DNA from: an uncultured Oscillospiraceae bacterium | Lineage (GTDB): Bacteria > Bacillota > Clostridia > Oscillospirales > Oscillospiraceae | Direction: 5' to 3' | Assembly (NCBI GenBank): GCA_947630375.1 | Contig: CANRHH010000002.1 | Coordinates: 62,001-126,000 of the forward strand | DNA: 64,000 bases | Shown: one piece after another, positions 41,753 to 51,400 of the stretch | Layout: every line of letters starts with the position of its first letter | Numbering within the stretch: the first letter of the stretch is position 1 | Translations under genes and position numbers: made by a program | Notes under the pieces: model-generated | Told to the model about the DNA's origin: nothing | What the model saw: the letters and a program-made list of their open reading frames with translations, nothing else | Database searches by the model: none

Positions 41753-42733
41753 TCAGTTCTGTGTCTGTTCCGCCGAGGCGTTTTCTGCCGGGGCGGCCTC
41801 TGCAGCGGGTTCCGCCGCGGCCGGCTCTGCCGGGGCGGCTTCTGTTTCAGATCCCGTCTCTTCGCTCTCCCGGGCGGCCCGGTTCACATACAGGCTCTCC
41901 GCCGGATGGTCCCGGCGGCTCTGGAGGAAGAGCAGGACGGACGAGATCAAAACAAGCGCGATGGAAAGCGCCTGGGATACCCGGATGGAGCTGGCGCCGA
42001 TATACAGGCTGTCGGTGCGCAGACCCTCGATCCAGGCCCGGCCCAGGCCGTACCACAGGAAATAGAGCAGGGTGCACTGGCCGTCGTAACGGCGGCGGCC
42101 CTTCCGCTCGAAAAGGATCAGCAGAAGCAGCCCTGCCAGATTCCAGAGGCTCTCATATAAAAAAGTGGGGTGGACATAGATGGTGCTGCCGTCCGGCGCA
42201 ATCAGGCCCATGCGGCAGAAAATGCTGGTCTCGGCGCCGAAAGCCTCCCGGTTCATAAAGTTGCCCCAGCGGCCCAGAATCTGGCCGATCAGCAGCCCGT
42301 ACACCACGCAGTCCAGCAGGGCGGGGAGAGGGATCTTTTTATGCCGGCAGAGAAGCCAGGCGGTGAGGATCCCGGCCAGAACGCCGCCGTATATGGCCAG
42401 GCCGCCTTCCCAGACGGCGATGATCTCGCCCGGGTTCTGAAGGTAGTAGTCCAGCCGAAAGAGCACATAGTACAGCCGGGCGCCGATGATGGCCGTGGGG
42501 ATCAGCCAGATGAGAAAGTCATAGATATCGTCCGGCTGCAGGCCGAAGCGCCGGCAGGTTTTAACACAGTAGAACCCGGCCAAAAGGAAGCCCAGGGCGA
42601 TGAAAACCCCATAAAAGTATATGTTCCGGCCAAATACGGTGAAATACGAGGGGGGATTTACCGTCAGGTCCCCCAGCATGGGGAAGCAGATGGCGGAATC
42701 CCGCTGGATAGTTTGCAGCAGAAATGAAAACAT
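41753..42733 (-). CDS. lgt: Prolipoprotein diacylglyceryl transferase
   Basis: 326 residues with about seven membrane segments. The Lgt signature GRWGNFMNREAFG is intact, and there are upstream GGLAIYGGVLAGI and downstream HPTFLYESLWNL motifs. Lgt adds a diacylglyceryl group from phosphatidylglycerol to the Cys of lipoprotein signal peptides at the outer face of the membrane. The C-terminal 45 residues form an Ala/Glu/Pro-rich tail (ETEAAPAEPAAAEPAAEAAP...) absent from typical Lgt. ATG 42,733 is chosen because GAGGAC precedes it; a longer frame to 42,820 lies inside the M16 gene. Confidence 0.9.
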   Translation of the reverse strand: MFSFLLQTIQRDSAICFPMLGDLTVNPPSYFTVFGRNIYFYGVFIALGFLLAGFYCVKTCRRFGLQPDDIYDFLIWLIPTAIIGARLYYVLFRLDYYLQNPGEIIAVWEGGLAIYGGVLAGILTAWLLCRHKKIPLPALLDCVVYGLLIGQILGRWGNFMNREAFGAETSIFCRMGLIAPDGSTIYVHPTFLYESLWNLAGLLLLILFERKGRRRYDGQCTLLYFLWYGLGRAWIEGLRTDSLYIGASSIRVSQALSIALVLISSVLLFLQSRRDHPAESLYVNRAARESEETGSETEAAPAEPAAAEPAAEAAPAENASAEQTQN

Positions 42734-42735
42734 GA

Positions 42736-44019
42736 TCAGGTCCTCTTTGTGTCTATGGGATCGATGATAGAGATGGCCAGGCGCTCCGGGGCCAGGTTCT
42801 CGCAGAGAAAGGCGCGGCATTCTTCGGCGGTGACGCTCTCCAGCAGCCCGGCGGCGTCCAAGGCGCAGTAGCCGTCAAAAAGGCCCATGGCCAGAGAGAT
42901 ACACACGTTGTCAAAGTCCTCCAGGCCCCGGAGCCGGGCGCCTAAGGAGGCCCGCTTGGCCCGCTCAAAGCGCTTTTCGTCCAGCCCTTCGGCGCAGATC
43001 CGCGCCACCTCCCGCTTCAGCTCCTCCAGAACCTGCAGGGGCTCGGCGCTCTCGCCGCCCAGGATCAGGGTGCCGGTACCGGCGGTAAAATCCGCCTCAT
43101 AGTCAAAGTCCCGGTTCAGGAGGCCCTGGGCATAGAGCCGGGCATAAAAGGGGGAGGAGTGCCCCGCCAGCATACGCAGGGCCAGCTGGGCCACCAGCCT
43201 CTGGCGCAGGACCCTGTCTCCCACGGCGGGGACGATCTTGGCCCCGATATAGAACTGGGGAGCGGAGACGGCCATGGCCTCCCGCCGGACGGCGCCTACC
43301 GGCAGCGGGCCCTCCGGGGGGCCAAAGTCTGCCTTAGGGGGCTCTGCCTTCTCCTGGGGCAGCTCCTCCTGGGCAATGGCGAAGATCCGTTCCGGGTCCA
43401 CGTCCCCCTCCACCACCAGGCACATGTTGCTGGGGGCGTAGAAGGCCTTGTGGCAGTCATAGAGGGTCCGGTCCGTGATCCGGGCGATACTCTCCACCGT
43501 GCCGGCCACCTTATCCCGAATGGGGTGATGCGCGTATAAAAGGCCCAGCAGATTATAGTAGATGGCGGTGCCGGGATCGTCATCCCCCATGCGGATCTCC
43601 TGGCCGATGATGCCCTGCTCTTTCTGCACCGTCTCCGCCGTGAAATAGGGGGTGGAGACAAAGTGCAGCAGCAGGCGCAGATTTTCCTCAAAACGGTCGG
43701 TGCACTGGAAGTAATAACAGGTGATGCCGCCGGAGGTAAAGGCGTTGGGGTCCGCTCCGTTGGCGGAGAGCAGATTCAGGGCATTGTCCCCGCTGGGCAG
43801 ATCGAACATCTTGTGCTCTAAAAAATGGGCCACGCCGGCAGGGGTGTCCACCGTGCGCCCGTCCAGGACAAAGCGCCGGTGCGCGCCGCCGTAATCGGTG
43901 GCAAAGACGGCATAATAGCTGCTGAAGCCCTCCTTGGGCACCACCTGCAGCTGCAGGCCGTTGGGGAGGACCGCGGAAAAAAGAGTCTCGCCGATACCGG
44001 GATACTGTTTACTCTGCAT
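42736..44019 (-). CDS. yfmH: M16-family peptidase, active-type (YfmH-like)
   Basis: 427 residues. The inverted zinc motif HFLEH (65-69) and a downstream Glu-containing segment (EQGIIGQEIRMGDDD) mark an active M16 domain; the rest is the second, non-catalytic half. In Bacillus, the YfmF/YfmH pair is linked to peptide processing and EF-P-related modification; the order here (YfmF-like first, YfmH-like second, 11-base overlap) fits that pair. It ends two bases before lgt. Confidence 0.85.
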   Translation of the reverse strand: MQSKQYPGIGETLFSAVLPNGLQLQVVPKEGFSSYYAVFATDYGGAHRRFVLDGRTVDTPAGVAHFLEHKMFDLPSGDNALNLLSANGADPNAFTSGGITCYYFQCTDRFEENLRLLLHFVSTPYFTAETVQKEQGIIGQEIRMGDDDPGTAIYYNLLGLLYAHHPIRDKVAGTVESIARITDRTLYDCHKAFYAPSNMCLVVEGDVDPERIFAIAQEELPQEKAEPPKADFGPPEGPLPVGAVRREAMAVSAPQFYIGAKIVPAVGDRVLRQRLVAQLALRMLAGHSSPFYARLYAQGLLNRDFDYEADFTAGTGTLILGGESAEPLQVLEELKREVARICAEGLDEKRFERAKRASLGARLRGLEDFDNVCISLAMGLFDGYCALDAAGLLESVTAEECRAFLCENLAPERLAISIIDPIDTKRT

Positions 44020-45313
44020 CGCTCTCGCCCTCCTGTTCGCCGCCGTTTTTCAGAAAATAGATCAGGTCGCATTCCAGACTGTTGGCGATGCGCACCACGT
44101 CCTCTTTGGTGACGTTTTCCGCCAATTCCGCCAGCTCCAGGGGGGAACAGCCGTCCCCGTCCAGGGCCTGGGCCAGGTAATAGCCCTCCAGCTCGCCCTG
44201 GCTGTCTGTCAGAGAGCGCAGATCCGACGCCACCCCGGAGCGGGCCGCGGCCAGCTCCTCTTTGGTCAGATCACCATGACGCAGGGCCTCCAGCTGGGCA
44301 AAGATCTCGGCCTTGGCGGCCTCAAACTTATCAAACTCAATGCCCGAGGACACCAGCAGCAGGCCCTTGTGTACATCCAGCAGAGAACTGGCGTAGTAGC
44401 ACAGGGACAGCTTTTCCCGCACGTTCACAAACAGCTTGGAGGTGGTGCCGGCGCCGAAGGCGGCGTTGAACACGTACAGCGAGGCTAGGTCCGGCTCCTC
44501 CATGCACTCGCCCAGCCGGAACCCGATCACCAGCTTGCCCTGGGCCACGTCCAGAGCCTCCTCTACGAACCGGGGCTGGGCCTCCAGGGCGTTCATGCGG
44601 ATCTCGGTGCCGATGCCGTCGTCGATCTCGCCCCGGGGCAGGGGCACCAGCGCGTCCTTCAAGGCGGAGATCACCTGCTTCTCCGGCGCGCGGCCGCAGT
44701 AAAACAGCTCGATGGGGCAGGTCTGCAGGAGCTTGCGGTAGTGCTTGGTCAGCTTCTGATAATGAATGGCCTGGCATTCCGCCTCCCCGCCCAAGCGGCC
44801 CACGGCAAAGTCCTCACAGCAGCACATCTCCTCGATGCAGCGAAACAGCGCGTAGCTCCGCTTTTCATTGATCCGGCCCCGGATGATGTCCAGCAGCTTC
44901 TCCCGCTCACTGTCCACATAGCCGGGCAGCAGCAGGCCGCCCCGGGTGGCGGGGGAGAGGAGCAGCTCTCCCAGCAGCGAGGCCACGGGGCGCAGCACAT
45001 CCTGCCCGCCGGGCAGAAAGGCCGCTTCCGGAAAGCTGACGTAAAAGCCGGTGCACTGGATCTCGCCGATGCGCCGCACCACCGGCTCGATCGCCGTGCC
45101 GTACAGCTCATCCAGCCGGGTGGAGAGGGCCTCCATATCCCCGTACCGGGCGGTCCCCCGGCGGAGCACATAGGGGATGAGCGCGTTCATGGCGGCGGTC
45201 TCCCGGCTGAGCTGGGTCAGCAGGGAGAGGCTCAGACAGGCGGTCTTGAATTTCTTCGAGGGGAGATAGCTCAGCCATACGCCGGGCATGAGCTCTGTCC
45301 GTGACAGTTCCAT
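44009..45313 (-). CDS. yfmF: M16-family peptidase, degenerate partner (YfmF-like)
   Basis: 434 residues. M16 fold with no HxxEH motif (ALIPYVLRRGTARYGDMEAL at the corresponding place), so probably an inactive partner that pairs with the neighbouring active peptidase. FGAGTTSKLFVNVREKLSLCYYASSLLD is the conserved C-terminal half signature. ATG 45,313 has GGAGGTGCCC directly before it; a longer frame to 45,412 has no ribosome site. It overlaps yfmH by 11 bases. Confidence 0.83.
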   Translation of the reverse strand: MELSRTELMPGVWLSYLPSKKFKTACLSLSLLTQLSRETAAMNALIPYVLRRGTARYGDMEALSTRLDELYGTAIEPVVRRIGEIQCTGFYVSFPEAAFLPGGQDVLRPVASLLGELLLSPATRGGLLLPGYVDSEREKLLDIIRGRINEKRSYALFRCIEEMCCCEDFAVGRLGGEAECQAIHYQKLTKHYRKLLQTCPIELFYCGRAPEKQVISALKDALVPLPRGEIDDGIGTEIRMNALEAQPRFVEEALDVAQGKLVIGFRLGECMEEPDLASLYVFNAAFGAGTTSKLFVNVREKLSLCYYASSLLDVHKGLLLVSSGIEFDKFEAAKAEIFAQLEALRHGDLTKEELAAARSGVASDLRSLTDSQGELEGYYLAQALDGDGCSPLELAELAENVTKEDVVRIANSLECDLIYFLKNGGEQEGESDAE

Positions 45314-45451
45314 GGGCACCTCCGAAGGGGAAAGTTCCTTTGGGCTCCGCTTACGGCCTGCGCGCGGGCCGGCGGCGGGCAAAGCGGCTGAAAGGCCAAA
45401 ATCAAAATTCATTTTTATTATTATAGCACAGACCGGCGTAAATTGGTAGCC

Positions 45452-48400
45452 CTATTTCGGGTCACCGATAGGATTTCCGGCGTATTTTTCGCCGTCCACC
45501 CATATTTCCCCCTCCTGTACGGTGATCTCGTGAACCGCGCCCGCCCCGTCGGTCCAGCGGGCCCGGTAGCCCGGTAGGGCGGCGGGGAGCCGGGGCTCCA
45601 CGGTCAGCCGGCCGTCCCGCAGCTTTAAACCCAGCATTTCCCGGGCAGCGACCCGGAAGAACCAGGCGGCGGAGCCGGTGTACCAGGTCCAGCCCGCCTC
45701 ACCCTCGTGGCCGGGGGCGGTGTAGACATCCGCGGCCAGGACAAAGGGCTCCGCCTGGTAACGGCCCAGGTCGTGGTTTTCCGGCAGAAGCAGGCGGAGT
45801 ACCGCCCAGGCATCGTCGGGCCGGGCCTGCTCCAGCAGGGCCATGGCCAGCCAGAGGGCGGCATGGGTGTACTGCCCGCCGTTTTCCCGGAAGCCCTCCC
45901 CGTAGCTGACGATATAGCCCGGGTCAAAGGTCTCATCGGGAGAAAAGGGCGGGTCAAAGAGGCGCACCAGGCCCTGCCGCTCATCCAACAGGCGGCGGAG
46001 CGCTTCGTCCAGCCCCCGGGCCGCCCGCTCCGGCGCGGCAAAGGGACTCATGGCGGCCCAGCTCTGGGGCAGGGAGTCGATGCGGCTGTCCCCGCCTAAG
46101 GGCTCACCCTGGGGCGTGTAGCCCCGGCGGTACCAGCGGCCGTTCCAGGCCGCGTCCGCCGCCTGGCCCACCCGGCGTGCGTAGTCCGCGTAGCGGGAGG
46201 CGTTAGGTTTACATAACATTTGAAGAAGCCCGGCAAAGCGGGAGGCGCAGCCGGCAAAGAACCAGCCCAGCCACACGCTCTCTCCACCGGAGCGGTCCAG
46301 GCCGTCGTTCCAGTCGCCGCTGCCCATGAAGGGCAGGCCGTGGGGGCCGAAGCCCCGGGCAATACAGCAGTCCAGCGCGGCCCGGGCGTGAAAGAGCACC
46401 GAGGCGGAGGCGCCGGAGGGCTCCGGCGTCTCATACCGGTCCCGCTCGCCCTCCCGCAGGGGCGGGGAGCTGATATACGGGACCTCCGCGGCGCACAGGT
46501 CCGTGTCCCCGGTGGCGTCCACATATTCGCACAGGGCCCAGGGCAGCCAGAGCAAATCGTCTGAGCAGCGGCTGCGGATGCCCCGGTCCCCCTCCGGCAG
46601 GGGGTGCCACCAGTGCATCACATCCCCCTCCACGTATTGATGGGCGCAGCAGAGCAGGATCTGCTCTTTGGCGTAGCGGGGCGTCAGCAGCAGGAGATTT
46701 ACCGCGTCCTGGAGCTGATCCCGGAAGCCGTAAGCGCCGCCGTCCTGGTACAGGCTGGAGCGGCCCACCAGACGGCAGGCGATGCTCTGATAGGCGGCCC
46801 AGAAGCGCAGATAGTGGTCCAGAGAGGCGTCGCCGCTCCGGAGTTCCAGCCGGGCCAGGATCCGCAGCCAGCGCCGCCGGGTCTCCTCCAAGGCGGCCTC
46901 CGCCCATTCAGGTTTACATAATTTGATTATTTCCTCCTCTGTACAGCAGCCGCAGGCCAGGACCAGACTTTCGTCCGCTGCCAGGCTCAGCAGCATGGCG
47001 GCGGGGGAAAAGTCCGTCCGGCAGGAGCAGGGCAGGCCGCAGGCGGCCAGCAGCTCCGTGCCCGGCAGGCAGGACTCCGGATTTTCCGCCCGGAAGATCC
47101 CACCCTCAAAGCGGCAGCGGAGAGAGGAGGCGTCGCCGCCGCTGAGTACCGGCTCCAGCGCCCAGTGCAGCCGCAGGCCCGCCGCGCCTTGGATGAGCAG
47201 GACCCGGGCGTCCAGGCCCGAGGGGATAAAGGCGGTGCTGCGTATGGTCCGGCCGCCTAAATCCTTCTCCCAGACCGCCCAGCCGGGGCCGTAGCGCACC
47301 CGGCAGGGGAGGCCGTCGTCTGCGGCAAAGAGGCTGACGCACTGGCCGCCCTTCTCTGTCCAGATCCGCTCCCGGCCCAGGGCCTGCCAGGGGGAGGGGG
47401 CTTTGGTGACGCGCAGCTCCCGGGCGTACGTCAGCCACATACCCGCCGGCCCCGTCTCGGTGACAATGGCGCCGAAGCGGCCGTTGGTGAGCAGCTGCTG
47501 CCAGGCCCGGGGCGGGAGGCTTGAGTTTACATAAAACTCAAAGCATTCCCGGTTCCAGGCGTGGAGAGGCACGCTGCCGGGGGACCGGGGGAGGCTGAGA
47601 TCCGGCAGGGGCAGGGGCTCCGCCGCCGGCGTCTCCCGGCCGATGCATACCGAGGCCCGGCCGGCAAAGGTGTCCGCCGCGGCAAGGGGGACGAAATGGA
47701 CCCCGCCCCGGCTGCCGATGAGGGGCTCCAGCCCTACCTGGGCCAGAGCCTCGCTGACACGGCGGTAGACAGGGCTGTGATATTCCCCCTGCTCGTCGCT
47801 GAAGATCACCAGCTCCAGCTCCGCCCCGCAGCTTTTCAGCAGGCAGTATTGGCGCAGCAGCGGCAGCAGCTCCAGGGCCCGGCCGTCGCAGCAGAGCAGG
47901 GGCAGGTCCCCCGAGACGCCGTAAGGCCACAGGTCCCGGCGGGGGACGGCCCCGGCCAGAGGCCGGTAAAGCCGGTCCAGCAGGGCCATGGCTGCGTCGG
48001 TCTCCTGGGCGCTCATGCCCAGATGGGCCGCCGCGGCCCCGGCCATGTTCCCTTTGCCGGGCATGTGGAGGATGCGCCCGGCCCCCTCCAGGGCGGCCTC
48101 CCGGCTGCGCCCCAGGCAGAGAGCGAAGCGGACCGTCTCCTCGTCCCCGGCCCGGAGGGACAGATCCAGCCTGGCCGTGACCTTGGGGGCGGACAGCCAG
48201 CCCTCCCGCTGGCCAGGCTGCCCCTCATAGCGGGCGGGGCCGCCGCAGGCCAGGCAGAGCCACAGCTCCGGGGTACTGCCCCGGGGAAGCCGCCGGAGCA
48301 GCAGCGCGTTGTCTGTCTGCTCTGCCCACAGGCCCAGGGCCCAGAAGGCCGGGTGGCTCCGGTAGTCCTCCGGGCGGGCCAGAAGGGGCACAAAGGACAG

Positions 48401-51400
48401 ACTCAGCTGAAGCTGCCGGTCCTCTGTGCAGCACAGGCGGATCTCCCGCAGTTCCCCCAAATCCCCGCCCGCGGCCCAGAGGGACACCGAGCAGTCGATC
48501 CCCTCCAAAGACGCCGCGCAGCGGGCCTCATCCTCTCCCAGCTCCCACAGCGCCGGCCGGGGGCAGGGGAAGCGCAGGCTTCGTCCGCCCTCCGCTTTCA
48601 GCTCCAGGACCGGAGAGCTCTGCTCCAAGGCATAGGGGTCCCCATAGACGGCCATGTCCCGGAGAGAGGCGGCGCTGTGGCCTTGATTGGTTGACATAAT
48701 ATTATATGCGCCGTTGGAGAGCAGGCAGCGGCGCGGCTCCGGATCCTCCGGGCCGCCCCGGCGCTGCCAGAGGCGGCCGGTGCTCCGCGGGGGCTTATCG
48801 CCGGGCTCGGCCAGGTCCCGGCGAAGGACCACGCCGTCCGCCGGGAGCCGCTCCTGGAGCAGCAGGCTGGCGGACCCCATGGCGGGGTCTGACAGGAAGC
48901 GCTGCCGGATGCTGCCGCCGCAGACGGCGTTGGCCGCGGCCAGTACGCTCATGCCCACATGGTGGGCCATGGTGCAGCGCACTTTTTCCCCCTGGCCGCT
49001 CCGGCAGCGGGAGGGGGTGAAGTCCACCGCCTCGATAAAGCCGAAGCGGTTCCAGGCCCCCAGGCGCTCCAGCCGGCGCAGATTCCGCACGGCCCCCTGG
49101 GGGTCCACCGCCAGGGCCAGAAAGCTGCTGTATGGGGAGATCACCAGGTCCGCGTCCTGGCCCCGCTTCAGGGCCAGGGCGGCGCAGCCGTTGGCCTTGT
49201 AGCGGTAGCTGAGAGAGGGGTCCAGGGAATAGAAGGCGCTCTCGGACACGCCCCAGGGTTTCCCGGGCGCGGTCCGGTGTTTCTGGACGTAGAGACAGAA
49301 GCGGCCGCTCTCGTACAGCAGGCTGCCCCGGTAGAGAGGCAGGAACAGGGCCGGCATCAGGTACTCAAACATGGTGCCGGTCCAGCTGGCCAGGCCCCGG
49401 TAGCCGTCCTTTTGCAGCTGGGCCCGGCTTAAGCGCCGCCAGTGCTTGACGGGCACATCCCCCCGGGCCACGGCCAGATAGCTGGTGAGCATGGCCTCGC
49501 TGGCCATCAGGTCGTACCAGCCGCCGGCGCCCCGGTCCCGGGAGACGTCATAGCAGATATAGAACAGGTTCCGCTCCCTGTCGTACAGGGGCGTGAAGCG
49601 CATAGGCGCCTCGATGGCCCGCAGGCGCTCCGCCAGGGCCGGGTCCAGCTCCGCCACGGCCTGCCGGACGGTGATCAGGCAGGCGCAGAGGTTGCCGCTG
49701 TCCACGGTGGAGATATAGGCGGGGCTGAGAGGGGCGAGGGTGCGGGTGTCATACCAGTTATAGTAGTGGCCCAGGTGCCGGGGCATCCGCTCCAAGGTGG
49801 AGACGATGCGGCGGATGCGCTCCAGCGCCTCCGGGGCCCGGATCAGCTCCATGTCCATGGCCGCCACCGCCGAGACCAGAGCCAAGCCGATGTTGGTGGG
49901 GGAGGTCCGGTGCGCCGCGCCGGTGGGCGGCTGCTCCTGGAAATTGTCCGGAGGCAGGAAGTTGTCCTCCCGGGTGCAGAGCTTTTGCAGATAGCGGTAG
50001 TTGGCCCCGGCCGCCTTGCGCAGATAGTCCCTGTCCACGGCAGAGAGGGGATCCTCCTTATAGGCGGGCAGGGCCAGGGCGGCCGCCGCCAGGGGAGAGA
50101 GCAGCCACATGAGCCCCGCCGAGCGGCCGATGATGGCCGGGGAGAAAAGCAGCAGGCCCAGCCCCAGCAGCATGGGGAACCACATGGCCCTGATGTGGGC
50201 CCACAGGCCCAGGCTGCCGCCCTCGCTCTGGGCGGCGGTCTGCCACTGGAGCAGCCTTTTGTGGCTGACCAGCATCCGCCAGAGGGACGTGCCGATGGCG
50301 GACAGACTGACCCAGGCCTCGTAGGGCAGCAGCCAGAGCCGGATAAAGGTCTGGACGATGGAGCCGCCTACCCCAGTCAAAAGCCGGGTGGTGCGCCGCA
50401 GACGCACCTTCTCCCGCCGCCGGACGCTGCTCTCGGCCAGAGCGAGCAGGAGCCGGCTCAAAAGGGCCAGCAGCGCCGCCCAGGCGGCCACGGCCAGGCC
50501 CCGGCCCGGCAGGAAAAAGCCGGACAGGATGGCGGCCAGGGTCAGCGGGGCCAGCAGACTGCGCCGGAGGCTGTCAAAAAGCCGCCAGCGGTCGAGGTCT
50601 GTAAAATCCCGGCAGAAGACCCAGGGCAGGTTCTGCCAGTCGCCCCGGATCCAGCGGTGCAGCCGCTTGTAATAGGACAGGGGACGGGCGGGGAAGCTGT
50701 CGGAAAATTCCGTATCCCCCATGAAAGCGCCCCGGAGACAGGCCCCCTCCAGGGCGTCGTGGGAGAGAATGTGCCCCTCCGGGAACCGGCCCTCGGTGCA
50801 GCTTAGAAAAACGCGGGCGTCCAGGATCCCTTTGCCGGCAAAGCCGCCGTTGCCGAAGGCGTCCATATACAGCTCTCCGCAGAGGCCGCCGTAGGGGTCG
50901 CAGCCCCCGGCCCCGGCAAAGATGAGGGCGAAGTCCGTGGCGTTGGCGCTGAAGAGCTCCGTGTCCATCCGGGGGTGGATGACGGCGTGCCCCCGGGTCA
51001 CCACCCGGCGCTGTCCGTCCACGACAGGCCGGTTCAGCGGGTGGAGCATGGCGCCGATCAGTTCCCCTGCCGCGCCGGGATAGACCCGGGTGTCCCCGTC
51101 CAGGGTGAGGATGTAGCGGACGTCCTTCAGCGCGTCCCGCTCCCCGGTGACGCGCAGGGCGTTGTCCTGGCCGCAGAGCAGCCGGGCCAGCTCCGTGATG
51201 GCGCCCCGCTTCCGCTCCCAGCCGCTCCAGCGGTCCACGGCGGGGACCCGGGGCCGCTCAAAGAGATAGAAGCCGCCGCCGTACTTCCGGTTTAAGGCCG
51301 CCACGCCGGACCGGGCGGCCCGGAGCGTGACTTCGTCTGCCTCGGTGGTCTCCGTGTCCGCCTCGGGCAGATCTGCCAGCAGGCCGAAGAGCAGGTTGGG

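Noticed and set aside
48650..48720. Possible promoter-like AT tract (ATAATATTATATG) inside the glucan synthase gene
   Set aside because: It lies inside a continuous coding frame (YNIMS codons) and has no downstream gene on either strand.
47561..50806. Two plus-strand frames of 377 and 454 codons
   Set aside because: Antisense shadows of the glucan synthase gene; Gln/Gly/Ala/Arg-rich text with no ribosome sites.
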